The translations under genes and the position numbers were made by a program. Below are positions 30,770 to 41,626 of a stretch of 64,000 nt of DNA, one piece after another. A model generated the notes under the pieces. It ran no database searches, was not told the DNA's origin, and saw nothing but the letters and a program-made list of their open reading frames with translations. Within the stretch, counting starts at the first letter, position 1; every line of letters starts with the position of its first letter. Where the stretch lies: assembly GCF_036227105.1 (NCBI RefSeq), contig NZ_CP109434.1:1678001-1742000 (forward strand), written 5' to 3'. Origin of the DNA: Amycolatopsis sp. NBC_01488 (GTDB lineage: Bacteria > Actinomycetota > Actinomycetes > Mycobacteriales > Pseudonocardiaceae).

Positions 30770-33415
30770 TCAGGTCAGCAGCGTAAGCACGGTCTCCGAG
30801 TGGCGTCCGGGAGACCGCGCGGTGCGGGCCTGCAGCCACGCCTCCAGGCGATCCTCCGGCAGCGGGCGCGAGATCAGGTACCCCTGGGCGACGTCACAGC
30901 CCATCGCCTCGAGCTGGTCGCGCGCCACGTCCTCCTCGACGCCCTCGGCGACCACCGTCAGCCCGAGCGAGTGCCCCAGCTCGACGATCGACCGGACGAC
31001 CGCGAGGTCGCCGAGGTCGGTGCCCATGCCGAGGACGAAGCTCTTGTCGATCTTGACCTGGTCGACCGGCAGCTGCCGCAGGTAGGCCAGCGACGAGTAC
31101 CCCGTCCCGAAGTCGTCCACGGCGAGGGTGATGCCCAGCGAGTGCAGCTCGCGCAGGATCGGCAGCGCCTTCTGCGGGTCGGACATCACACCGGACTCGG
31201 TCAGCTCGAACGTCAGCAGCTCCGGCGGGATGCCGAAGTGCTCCAGCTCGCGGGCGACCTTGTTCGGGAAGTCCTCGTCGGCGAGGTTGCGCACCGACAG
31301 GTTGACCGCCACCGAGATCCGCAGGCCCTCGTCGAGCCACTTGCGGCAGCGCTTCAACGCCTCGCCGAGCACGAACGACGTCAGCACGCCGATCAGGCCG
31401 GCCGCCTCGATGGCCGGGACGAACTCGTCCGGGCCGAGCCGCCCGAACTCCGGGTGCACCCAGCGGACCAGCGCCTCGACGCCCTGCACCTGCCGGTTCG
31501 GCAGGGTGATCTTCGGCTGGTAGTGCACGCTGACCTGGCCGTCCTCGAGGGACTGCCGGAACTGCGTGACCATCTGGAAGCGGCGCAGGAAGATCTGGCC
31601 CATGCTCGGCACGTAGCCGCGGACCTCTTCGCCGCCCTTCGTGGCGCGGACGGCGACGTCGGCGCGCTGCAGCAGGCCTTCGATGTCGACGACGTCGCCG
31701 GACTCCTCGGGCGTCGTCGTCGCGTAGCCGATCATCGCGTTCGCCTCGACCGAAAGCCGGTCCACCGGGTACGGCGCGGAAAGCTCCTCGCGCAGCCGTT
31801 CCGCCGCCGCGTGGGCGTCCTCGGGCGGGCAGCCGACGAGCAGCGCCGCGAACGACGCGCCTTCGAGGCGGGCGAGCGGGACGTCGGGGCCGAGCGCGTC
31901 GCGGATGCGGCGGCCGGCGGCGATCACCATCCGGTCGGCCCAGGCGTAGCCCAAGGCGTCGCTGACCGTCGAGAAGACGTCGAGGTCGATCCGCAGCACC
32001 ACGGCGTTCGCGAAGTCCCGCAACGGTTCCTTCGCCACCTGCCGGAAGCCCGGCCGGTTGAGGTGCCCGGTGAGCGGGTCGTGGTAGGCGTCGTGGCGCA
32101 GGGTCGCGAGCAGCCGCCGGTTGTCCAGCGACGTCGCGAGGTGGCTGGCCATCGTGCCGAGCAGCTGGACGTCGTACTTGCCGAACCCGCGCCAGCGGGA
32201 CAGCCGGTCGTGCGCTTCGACGACGCCGAGCAGCTGGTTCGCACTGCGCAGCGGCACGACGAGCGCTTCCTGTGCGCCGCGGTCGAGCAGCGCCGCGCGG
32301 ACGTCGGGGTTGGCCTCGGTGATCCGGAAGTGCCGGACGTGCGCGCCGGGCAGGCGCAGCAGCGGGTCGTCGGCGGCCGGGTCGGCGACCGGCAGGTCGT
32401 CGCCGGCGACGACGACCCGCATGGTGTCCTTCGGTTCCAGCCGGAGTCTCAGCACGACGCGGCCGGCGGCGAGCTGGTCCTTGATGCGCTCGGCGATCGT
32501 GGCCCATTCGCGGACGTCGACGCCGCCGACGAGCTCGTCGGCGCGGCTGGCCGGGCGCGCCGCGGCCTGCTGGCCGGAGCGGGCGACCATCAGGCTGACG
32601 TCCGACAGCGCTTCCATGTCCCGCTGCTCGCGCAGCAGGTCGGAATAGGCCCAGTACAGCGCGGTCAGGCCGAGGAACACGGCCAGCACCAGCGGCCACG
32701 CCTTGGGCGTGTTGGAGATGACGAGGTAGCCGGACAAGCCGACCGACGCGTTGACGAAGCCGACGACCAGGATCCGCGCGGTGAGCCGGATGGCGGTGCT
32801 CACCCGCATCCGGCGGCGCAGCACGCGGACCGCGGCGAGCGCGAGCAGCGTGCTCACCAGCGGTGCGGTGAGCGTGCCGGCGAGCGCGGCGACCCACGGG
32901 ATCTCGCTGCCCGCCCCGGCGCCGACGGCGACCTTGACCAGCCCGGCGACCCCGAAGGCGCCGGTGATCTCGAGCAGGAACGCGCCCGCGTTGTAGAGGA
33001 CGCGGCCGGCGACCTTCCGCGCGAGCAGCGTGCCGATGCCGGCGACCAGGTGCGCGGCCAGCACGACTTCGAACGGTGCGACGAAGAACCCGATGACGAG
33101 CGGGATCTCGGTGAAGGAGATGGTCCACGAGATGCCGCTGCGGACGTCGACGTTGATGCCGAGCTGTTCGGCGAGCAGGAACGCGACCGCGAGCACCGGC
33201 CCGATCCACAGCAGCCGGCTGTCCCAGTGGAACGGCAGCCACGAGCCGACGGCGAACGCGGCGACGAGCCCGATGCTCAGGACGGCGAAGGTGTACGCGC
33301 GGAACCGGCGTTCGTCCGTGCGGGCTTCGGCGGAGACGGGCGGTGTCCCGGAAGCGGCTCCCGGCCCGGGCTTCGCCTGCGCTACGGCGTTGCCGTGGGC
33401 GTTGGTGTCCGGCAT
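30770..33415 (-). CDS. Membrane-bound c-di-GMP phosphodiesterase with degenerate GGDEF and intact EAL
   Basis: An 881-residue signalling protein. A cytoplasmic N-terminus of about 35 residues leads into roughly eight to ten membrane helices (about residues 35-300), then a GAF-like domain (LRSANQLLGVVEAHDRLSRW). The GGDEF domain is degenerate: EGASF occupies residues 518-522 where GGDEF should be, so cyclase activity is not expected. The EAL domain is complete: E647-A648-L649, NLSVRN, FELTESGVM, DDFGTGYSSLAYLRQL, KIDKSFV and EGVEED. It should therefore hydrolyse c-di-GMP. The ATG at 33415 has GGGAAGG upstream. Transcribed divergently from a GNAT gene. A c-di-GMP-binding-type protein (YajQ) is encoded 7 kb away. 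Confidence 0.93.
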   Translation of the reverse strand: MPDTNAHGNAVAQAKPGPGAASGTPPVSAEARTDERRFRAYTFAVLSIGLVAAFAVGSWLPFHWDSRLLWIGPVLAVAFLLAEQLGINVDVRSGISWTISFTEIPLVIGFFVAPFEVVLAAHLVAGIGTLLARKVAGRVLYNAGAFLLEITGAFGVAGLVKVAVGAGAGSEIPWVAALAGTLTAPLVSTLLALAAVRVLRRRMRVSTAIRLTARILVVGFVNASVGLSGYLVISNTPKAWPLVLAVFLGLTALYWAYSDLLREQRDMEALSDVSLMVARSGQQAAARPASRADELVGGVDVREWATIAERIKDQLAAGRVVLRLRLEPKDTMRVVVAGDDLPVADPAADDPLLRLPGAHVRHFRITEANPDVRAALLDRGAQEALVVPLRSANQLLGVVEAHDRLSRWRGFGKYDVQLLGTMASHLATSLDNRRLLATLRHDAYHDPLTGHLNRPGFRQVAKEPLRDFANAVVLRIDLDVFSTVSDALGYAWADRMVIAAGRRIRDALGPDVPLARLEGASFAALLVGCPPEDAHAAAERLREELSAPYPVDRLSVEANAMIGYATTTPEESGDVVDIEGLLQRADVAVRATKGGEEVRGYVPSMGQIFLRRFQMVTQFRQSLEDGQVSVHYQPKITLPNRQVQGVEALVRWVHPEFGRLGPDEFVPAIEAAGLIGVLTSFVLGEALKRCRKWLDEGLRISVAVNLSVRNLADEDFPNKVARELEHFGIPPELLTFELTESGVMSDPQKALPILRELHSLGITLAVDDFGTGYSSLAYLRQLPVDQVKIDKSFVLGMGTDLGDLAVVRSIVELGHSLGLTVVAEGVEEDVARDQLEAMGCDVAQGYLISRPLPEDRLEAWLQARTARSPGRHSETVLTLLT

Positions 33416-33652
33416 CCGACCTTCCCTCCCGGCTTGTCCACCGGCGCTGATCCGTGACTTCGGGTGTGGACAAGGGCCATACCGTACCCCGTAGGGCGTA
33501 CCCGTGTCCCTTTCGAGACAGTAGGAGATCACCCCAGGGTTAACAATGCCTCGATGGCGCTGACCTGCGTGGACCAAGGGGTGAAACATCGGGTGGCGAA
33601 AGCAGGGGTGGTCGTCTGCGCACGACGTCCCGCATAGCGCTTCAATGTGCCC

Positions 33653-34591
33653 ATGCACAGCGACGTGATTGCCACCGAACACGCGGCCCGGCTCGCGGCG
33701 GTGGACTCCCTGCTCCCCGGTACTTCCCCCTTCGAAGCGGCCGAAAGCGCCGTGGTGCTGGAGGTGGCGACGACCGACTCGGCCGCGGCCGGCCTCGCTT
33801 CGCGCATCCAGGTCGACCAGGACGCCCCGAACGCGCCGTGGCGGGCGCTGACCGAGCACCGCCTCGACCTCCAGCTCGCCGGTCCCCACCCGGCGGGAGC
33901 CCTCGACGCGCTTCTCACCCGATGGGATGAACATCTGCGCGCGGTCGCCGAGCGCGGCGACACCGAGACCGCGGCGATCGTCCCGCGCGCCAGCCGGGAC
34001 GCCGCCGGCACGCGGGAAATGCTGCACCACGGCTTCGCGCCGCTGCGCGTGATCGCGGTCCGCCCGGCCGAGCGGATGGTCCCGGCCGGCCCGCGCGGCA
34101 CGCCCGGCGTCAAGATCCGCCGCGCCGAGCCCGGCGACCTCGAAACCGTCGTCTCACTGGGGCTCGAGCTGCACTCCTTCGACGCGCAGTACGGCACGGT
34201 CAACCTGCGCCAGGGCGTCGAGGACATCATGGCCAAGGACCTGGCCGAGCAGCTGGACCGGCCGGAACCGCCGTTGTGGATCGCCGAGCTGTACGGCCGT
34301 CCGCTCGGCATGGTGAACGTCCAGCACCCCGGCGAGACCGGCTGGATCAGCGACCGGGTCGCCGCGGACCGCGTCGGCTACCTGTCGTCGCTGGCCGTCG
34401 CGAAGGAGGCGCGGTCCTCCGGTGTCGGCACCGCGCTGGCCACCCACGCCCACCACGTCCTGGACGAGGAAGGCGCCGACGTCGTCCTCCTGCACCACGC
34501 GGCGGCGAACCCGCTGTCGACGCCGTTCTGGTACGCGCAGGGCTACCGGCCGCTGTGGACGTACTGGCAGCGTCGACCAGCCGTTCGCTGA
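33653..34591 (+). CDS. GNAT-family N-acetyltransferase
   Basis: A 312-residue protein whose C-terminal half is a GNAT acetyl-CoA transferase domain: KIRRAEPGDLETVVSLGLEL opens it, LSSLAVAKEARSSGVGTALA is motif A with the acetyl-CoA pyrophosphate loop, and ANPLSTPFWYAQGYRPLWTY is motif B. The N-terminal 140 residues look like a degenerate second GNAT-like domain (AALASRIQVDQDAPNAPW). The acceptor substrate is unknown. No strong ribosome-binding site; GTG 33647 or ATG 33653 are both possible. It precedes the methyltransferase pair by 70 bp. Confidence 0.85.
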   Translation: MHSDVIATEHAARLAAVDSLLPGTSPFEAAESAVVLEVATTDSAAAGLASRIQVDQDAPNAPWRALTEHRLDLQLAGPHPAGALDALLTRWDEHLRAVAERGDTETAAIVPRASRDAAGTREMLHHGFAPLRVIAVRPAERMVPAGPRGTPGVKIRRAEPGDLETVVSLGLELHSFDAQYGTVNLRQGVEDIMAKDLAEQLDRPEPPLWIAELYGRPLGMVNVQHPGETGWISDRVAADRVGYLSSLAVAKEARSSGVGTALATHAHHVLDEEGADVVLLHHAAANPLSTPFWYAQGYRPLWTYWQRRPAVR

Positions 34592-34661
34592 ACCACTGGC
34601 GGATTACCCCAGGTCGTTCGTCCTTATAGGCTGGCTGCCGGAGAGCGAGGGGAGCCGGAAA

Positions 34662-35516
34662 GTGACCGATCAGCGGGATTCGGCGCCGAGAGCGCCCGAA
34701 GGCGTCGACACCGAGAAGCCGTCCGCGGCCCGGATCTACGACTGGTACCTGGGCGGCACGCAGAACTGGGCCGTGGACCGCGAGTTCGGCAGGCGTATGG
34801 AGCAGCAGTGGCCGCTCGTGCGCCCCGGGTCGAAGCAGAACCGCGAGTTCATGAACCGCGCGGTGCGGGCGGCGCTGCGGGCCGGCATCCGGCAGTTCAT
34901 CGACCTCGGCTCCGGGGTCCCGACGGCAGGGAACGTGCACGAGGTCGTCGAGGCCGAGCTGCCCGAGGACCACGACGCGACGGTCGTGTACGTCGACTAC
35001 GAGCCGGTCGCGGTGGCGCACGCGACGCTGATCCTCGAAGAGGAGGCGGCGACGGACTGGGCGGGCATCGTCCAGGCCGACATGCGGGACGCGAAGGCCG
35101 TCCTGCGCGCCGAAGAGACGAAGCGGCTGATCGACTTCTCCAAGCCGGTCTGCCTGATGATGATGGCGGTGCTGCACTTCGTCGGACCGGACGACGACCC
35201 GGTGGGCCTGCTCAAGGCCTACCGGGACAAGCTCGCGCCGGGCAGCTGGCTGGCGATCTCGCAGATGAGCGAGGGCGACGGCACCGGCAAGTACCTGGAC
35301 GGGCTGCGCTGGTTCGTCGAGCAGTACCGCAAGACGAGCAACCCCGTCTGGTTGCGCAACCGCGAGGAGATCGAGCCGCTGTTCGGCGACTGGAACCTCC
35401 TCGAACCGGGCATCGTGCACCTGCCGGACTGGCGGCCCGACCGCAAGCTCAACGCACTGGAGGCGGAAGCACGCCCGTTCGCCTGGTGCGGCATCGCGGA
35501 GAAACCCGGCGCATGA
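34662..35516 (+). CDS. SAM-dependent methyltransferase, DUF574 family (copy 1)
   Basis: A 284-residue protein of the actinobacterial S-adenosylmethionine methyltransferase family PF04672 (DUF574). The family opening PSAARIYDWYLGGTQNWAVD is followed by RQFIDLGSGVPTAGNVHEVV, the SAM-binding loop, and VVYVDYEPVAVAHATLIL. The end WRPDRKLNALEAEARPFAWCGIA is typical. GTG start. A TATAGG element near 34626-34631 could be a -10. These proteins are numerous in streptomycetes and relatives; substrates are largely unknown. It overlaps a second copy by 4 nt, so the two are a co-translated tandem duplication. Confidence 0.9.
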   Translation: MTDQRDSAPRAPEGVDTEKPSAARIYDWYLGGTQNWAVDREFGRRMEQQWPLVRPGSKQNREFMNRAVRAALRAGIRQFIDLGSGVPTAGNVHEVVEAELPEDHDATVVYVDYEPVAVAHATLILEEEAATDWAGIVQADMRDAKAVLRAEETKRLIDFSKPVCLMMMAVLHFVGPDDDPVGLLKAYRDKLAPGSWLAISQMSEGDGTGKYLDGLRWFVEQYRKTSNPVWLRNREEIEPLFGDWNLLEPGIVHLPDWRPDRKLNALEAEARPFAWCGIAEKPGA

Positions 35517-36412
35517 GCCCAAGGAACACAGCGGCGTCAAGCGCCTCCGCCGAGGGTGGTGGGGGCATGGGAGGAGCGCCGACCGCCCCGGCCGGGGTCG
35601 ACACCGACAAGCCGTCCGCGGCGCGCGTCTACGACTGGTACCTCGGCGGGTCGCACCACTGGGCGGTCGACCGCGAGTTCGGCAGGCGCGTGGAGAAGGT
35701 GTGGCCGCTGATCCGGCCGATCTCGCGGCAGAACCGGGCGTTCATGAACCGGGTGGTGTCGGCGGCGATGGACGCCGGCGTCCGCCAGTTCGTCGACCTC
35801 GGCTCGGGCGTGCCGACGGCGGGCAACGTGCACGAGATCGTCCGGGACCGGCTGCCCGCCGGTGAGCGGGCGTCGGTGGTCTACGTGGACTACGAGCCGG
35901 TGGCGGCCGCGCACTCGCGGCTGATCCTGGAGCGCGAAGGCGCCACGGACTGGGCGGGGCTCGTCGAGCGGGACATCCGCCGCCCGAAGGAGATCTTCGG
36001 AGACGACGTCACGCGCGAGCTGATCGACTGGTCGCGGCCGGTGTGCCTGCTGATGATCACGGTCATGCACTTCATCGGCCCGTCGGACGACCCGGACGGC
36101 CTGATGGCGACGTACCGGTCGAAGCTCGCGCCGGGCAGCTGGCTGGCGCTGACGCACGGCACGTGCCGGGACGACGCCCCGCCGGACCGCGCGGCCGAGG
36201 TTCGCCGCTTCATCGAGGCGTACCAGGCGACGTCGAACCCCGCGTGGCTGCGATCCGCGGACGAGCTGCTCCCGTGGTTCGGCGGCTGGCCGCTGCTCCC
36301 GCCGGGGATGACATCGTTGCCGGACTGGCGCCCGGAGACGCCGCCGACGCCGATCGACGCCGAGACGCGCCCCTTCGCGTGGTGTGCCGTCGCGCGTCGC
36401 CCAGGCCTCTGA
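35513..36412 (+). CDS. SAM-dependent methyltransferase, DUF574 family (copy 2)
   Basis: A 299-residue paralogue of the preceding gene, with a 20-residue Ser/Ala/Gly-rich extension. PSAARVYDWYLGGSHHWAVD, RQFVDLGSGVPTAGNVHEIV and VVYVDYEPVAAAHSRLILER align directly with copy 1. Sequence has diverged considerably outside the motifs, indicating an old duplication with distinct roles. The ATG overlaps the previous stop (ATGA). Confidence 0.9.
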   Translation: MSPRNTAASSASAEGGGGMGGAPTAPAGVDTDKPSAARVYDWYLGGSHHWAVDREFGRRVEKVWPLIRPISRQNRAFMNRVVSAAMDAGVRQFVDLGSGVPTAGNVHEIVRDRLPAGERASVVYVDYEPVAAAHSRLILEREGATDWAGLVERDIRRPKEIFGDDVTRELIDWSRPVCLLMITVMHFIGPSDDPDGLMATYRSKLAPGSWLALTHGTCRDDAPPDRAAEVRRFIEAYQATSNPAWLRSADELLPWFGGWPLLPPGMTSLPDWRPETPPTPIDAETRPFAWCAVARRPGL

Positions 36413-36475
36413 ACTGGGCTTTTACTGATCGCTGTGGGCGAACGCACCATCGGAAACAAACCCACCCTTCGGAGA

Positions 36476-36496
36476 GTTGAGCTAGGCAGACTCAAC
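36476..36496. promoter_or_regulatory. HAIR-like HspR operator upstream of lon
   Basis: GTTGAGC-N7-ACTCAAC at 36476-36496 closely matches the HspR inverted repeat consensus CTTGAGT-N7-ACTCAAG, with the TTGAG and ACTCAA cores and the 7-nt spacing exact. It sits 16 bp before the lon start codon, just upstream of the ribosome-binding site. HspR control of lon is established in Streptomyces. Confidence 0.65.
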
Positions 36497-36512
36497 TACA
36501 CGAGGAGTGCAC

Positions 36513-38915
<2,403 letters not shown>

Positions 38916-38935
38916 CCCCGAACGCCGCCACCCGA

Positions 38936-38974
38936 AACGGCCGGTTTCCCCCTCGCACGGGGAAACCGGCCGTT
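38936..38974. terminator. Bidirectional intrinsic terminator between lon and a methyltransferase
   Basis: AACGGCCGGTTTCCCC and GGGGAAACCGGCCGTT form a perfect 16-bp stem with a 7-nt loop. TTCTCTTCG follows on the plus strand. It lies between the convergent stop codons of lon and the minus-strand methyltransferase. Confidence 0.85.
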
Positions 38975-38981
38975 CTCTTCG

Positions 38982-39788
38982 TCAGAGCCGCCGCGCGGCG
39001 ATCAGGTAGCCGGTGCCGAGCAGGCCCGCGGCGCCGCGGCCGACGGTCGTCTCCGGCCGCCGGTGCCGCCGGTCCAGCCGGTCGAGCGGCGGCACCAGCG
39101 CGGTGACGTCGTAGAACAGCGTGTCCTCCGGCTGCAGTCCGGCCCGCCACAGCTCGTGGCGAAGCCGCCTCGGGGTGTACGCCTCGATGCCGGTGCGGCG
39201 CGCGCCGTGTCGCCGCGGGAAGCGCAGGGCGTCCTCCAGGCCGCCGAGCACGCGGCGCGCCGGCCAGTAGAGGCCCCATTCGACCAGCCGGTAGGGGCTG
39301 AGCGGATTGAGCATGGTGACGATGGCGCGCCCACCCGGGCGCACCACGCGCGCGATTTCGCACAAAGCCGGCGCGACGTCCACGTATTCCAGCACGCCCA
39401 TCGCGAGCGCGACGTCGAAACTGCGGTCGGCGAACGGCATTTCTTCGATGTCGCCGACGGAAAAACTCGCTTCCTCCCCGGTGTGCCGGCGGGCCGCGTC
39501 GATCATCGCGGCGGACCGGTCGCAGCCGGTGACGGTGAAATCCGGGGACCGGCTTTCGAGCACGTGCCGGACCATCTTCCCCGGCCCGCAGCCGACGTCG
39601 AGGAGCGCGCCGCCGGGCGAGCCGCGCAACACTTCGTCGACGGCGTACATCCTCGATCGGTGAAATCGGGCGGTGGGCCCCCGGCCGTCATACGCCTCGG
39701 CGTAATCGGCCACGAGCCGGGCATCCGCGTACTGGACCCGCACGAGCTCCTCGCGCGGTGGACGTTCGAGCGTCCCGCGAACCGGCAT
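38982..39788 (-). CDS. Class I SAM-dependent methyltransferase
   Basis: A 268-residue UbiE/Methyltransf_11-type enzyme. Motif I LLDVGCGPGKMVRHVLESRS binds SAM, the acidic residue of motif II lies in VTGCDRSAAMIDAAR, and FDVALAMGVLEYV and RVVRPGGRAIVTMLNPLSPY are motifs post-I and III. The C-terminal 80 residues, rich in Arg, should determine the substrate (small molecule or lipid), which cannot be named. ATG 39788 follows GGAGGT; a GTG 12 nt upstream is less likely. It converges on lon across a shared terminator. Confidence 0.85.
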   Translation of the reverse strand: MPVRGTLERPPREELVRVQYADARLVADYAEAYDGRGPTARFHRSRMYAVDEVLRGSPGGALLDVGCGPGKMVRHVLESRSPDFTVTGCDRSAAMIDAARRHTGEEASFSVGDIEEMPFADRSFDVALAMGVLEYVDVAPALCEIARVVRPGGRAIVTMLNPLSPYRLVEWGLYWPARRVLGGLEDALRFPRRHGARRTGIEAYTPRRLRHELWRAGLQPEDTLFYDVTALVPPLDRLDRRHRRPETTVGRGAAGLLGTGYLIAARRL

Positions 39789-39982
39789 GCGTACCTCCAC
39801 TGCTCTGCCACTGGGTTCGGCACATGCGGGGTCGGGCCGGGCACGAAAGCCGTTACCGTTTCCCGGGAGAATTTCGAAATGGGGGCGAAAGGGCGAATGA
39901 ATCTTCCATCACCGGCCAGGAATTGCGGCCGAATTGCGGGTTGCGTAAAGACGCGGTCATGGGGAGCCCTGTGGCTCATGAA

Positions 39983-40016
39983 AACGGCCCCGCGACCTGG
40001 TGGTCGCGGGGCCGTT
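39983..40016 (-). terminator. Intrinsic terminator after tRNA-Tyr
   Basis: AACGGCCCCGCGACC and GGTCGCGGGGCCGTT form a perfect 15-bp stem with a 4-nt loop, followed on the minus strand by TTTTCATG. It lies 8 bp downstream of tRNA-Tyr. Confidence 0.85.
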
Positions 40017-40024
40017 CCGGTGGG

Positions 40025-40107
40025 TGGCGGGTGAGGGATTCGAACCCCCGTAGGCGTAAGCCAACTGGTTTACAGCCAGTCCCCTTTGGCCACTCGGGTA
40101 ACCCGCC
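40025..40107 (-). tRNA. tyrT: tRNA-Tyr (anticodon GTA)
   Basis: An 83-nt class II tRNA. Acceptor GGCGGGT pairs with ACCCGCC, discriminator A. The anticodon stem ACTGG/CCAGT encloses CTGTAAA, anticodon GTA. The long variable arm TTGGCTTACGCCTACG and T arm GGTTCGAATCC are as expected. No encoded CCA. Confidence 0.97.
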
Positions 40108-40236
40108 AAGGCCGGGCGAACCGGCCGGGGAGAAGCTTACCCAACGGGTTCGAGCGGGGGTCAACCGGGATGCCCGTCCCCCGATGGGGGCTAGGCTGGG
40201 TGGCCCCTGACAAGCGAGTACGAGGTGTGAGGACAC

Positions 40237-40728
40237 GTGGCGGATCCCTCTTTCGACGTCGTGAGCAAGGTCGACCGCCAGGAGGTGGACAACGCGCTGA
40301 ACCAGGCAGGCAAGGAGCTCGGCACGCGGTTCGACTTCCGCGGCACCGGCACGACGATCAACTGGTCGGGCGAGGAGGCGATCGTGATCGAGTCCGAAAC
40401 CGAAGAGCGCGCCCTGGCCGCGGTCGAGGTGTTCAAGGAGAAGCTGATCAAGCGCAGCATCTCCCTGAAGGCCTTCGAGGCCGGCGAGCCGGCGCTGTCG
40501 GGCAAGATCTACAAGGTGTCGGGCAAGATCCTCCAGGGCATCGCCTCCGACAAGGCCAAGCAGATCGCCAAGTTCATCCGCGACGAGGGCCCGAAGGGCG
40601 TCCAGGCCCAGATCCAGGGCGACCAGCTGCGGGTGTCGGGCAAGAAGAAGGACCAGCTGCAGGACGTGATCGCCTTGCTGAAGGGCAAGGACTTCGAGAT
40701 CGCGCTGCAGTTCACCAACTACCGGTGA
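40237..40728 (+). CDS. yajQ: YajQ-family nucleotide-binding protein
   Basis: A 163-residue YajQ/DUF520 protein. Conserved segments [54 protein letters not shown] and [20 protein letters not shown] span the two alternating ferredoxin-like folds. Members bind RNA or ATP, and some bind c-di-GMP (Xanthomonas). GTG start. Stands as a single gene closed by a hairpin. Role here is not predictable, though an EAL phosphodiesterase is encoded nearby. Confidence 0.95.
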   Translation: MADPSFDVVSKVDRQEVDNALNQAGKELGTRFDFRGTGTTINWSGEEAIVIESETEERALAAVEVFKEKLIKRSISLKAFEAGEPALSGKIYKVSGKILQGIASDKAKQIAKFIRDEGPKGVQAQIQGDQLRVSGKKKDQLQDVIALLKGKDFEIALQFTNYR

Positions 40729-40735
40729 CGCCGCC

Positions 40736-40762
40736 GCGGGCACCCGGTCGCCGGGTGCCCGC
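40736..40762. terminator. Hairpin between yajQ and convergent lipoprotein gene
   Basis: GCGGGCACCCGG and CCGGGTGCCCGC form a 12-bp perfect stem with a 3-nt loop, filling the gap between two convergent stop codons. It lacks a T-tract on either side, so termination may depend on the stem alone. Confidence 0.6.
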
Positions 40763-41428
40763 TCAGGACGGCGTGATCGTCCACTTGGCTTCGTAGCCGT
40801 CCACCCGCAGGAACGCCGGGCCGACGACCGGGACCGTCGCCGACTGGTCGCCGATCGCGTTGACCAGCAGGTCGCGGACCTTCTCCGAGTGCACCCACAG
40901 CGCCACGTTCCCGCGGGTCTTCGCCGTGAACGCCACCGCCTGCACCCCGTCCGGGATCCGGAACACCGCGTCACCGTTGCCGGACGCCGTTGCGCCCGGG
41001 GCGGCCACCGGCAAGCTGCGGTAGTCCGCGATCGTCGCCGTCCAAGATGCGTTCGCCAAGACCGTCACCTTCGTCGTCGGGCGGTCGGGTTCCGTGTTCA
41101 GCCAGGTCGTGCCCTGGTACCTGCCGATCGCGTTGACCAGGCCGAACTCGCCGCCGTCGGTGCTGATGATCACGTTCGACGAGCACTTGGGGCAGTCGAA
41201 CGTGAAGAAGCCCAGCTGGTCCGCCGGCCACGTCACCGCGAACTGGCCCTCGCCCTTGCCCGTGTGCGTCTCCGTCGGCACGTCGCGCGGTACCGGGGCC
41301 GCCGATGTGGTGGGCGTCGGCACCGAAGCCGATGGCGAAGCGGCGATGATCGTGCCGAAGCCCGTCGCGGGCGCGCAGGCCGTCACCAGCAAGGCCGAGG
41401 CCAGCACACAGGCGAGCCGGAAGTTCAT
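40763..41428 (-). CDS. Secreted lipoprotein of unknown function
   Basis: A 221-residue predicted lipoprotein. The signal peptide MNFRLACVLASALLVTAC ends in the lipobox VTAC with lipidation at Cys18. A Ser/Pro/Thr linker of about 35 residues is followed by a beta-rich domain containing TFDCPKCSSN, a CxxC pair that could bind metal or form a redox disulfide. It ends with GPAFLRVDGYEAKWTITPS. No family could be assigned. ATG start preceded by GGGGGAACG. Confidence 0.8.
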   Translation of the reverse strand: MNFRLACVLASALLVTACAPATGFGTIIAASPSASVPTPTTSAAPVPRDVPTETHTGKGEGQFAVTWPADQLGFFTFDCPKCSSNVIISTDGGEFGLVNAIGRYQGTTWLNTEPDRPTTKVTVLANASWTATIADYRSLPVAAPGATASGNGDAVFRIPDGVQAVAFTAKTRGNVALWVHSEKVRDLLVNAIGDQSATVPVVGPAFLRVDGYEAKWTITPS

Positions 41429-41626
41429 CGTTCCCCCTCGGGGCCACCACCGGCCCTCCGGTGATCTTTCGACGCCCTTTGCCGGAACGTTACTGTCACG
41501 CCCGGTGATCGATCACCCGGACGGGCAGAGCAAACCCCTCGAACGCGCGAATGGGCCGCGTGACTGTCCACGAAGGACCCCACTCGCGTGCTGTAATCGC
41601 GCGGTCACCGCGTGGAGAGGGTCAGG

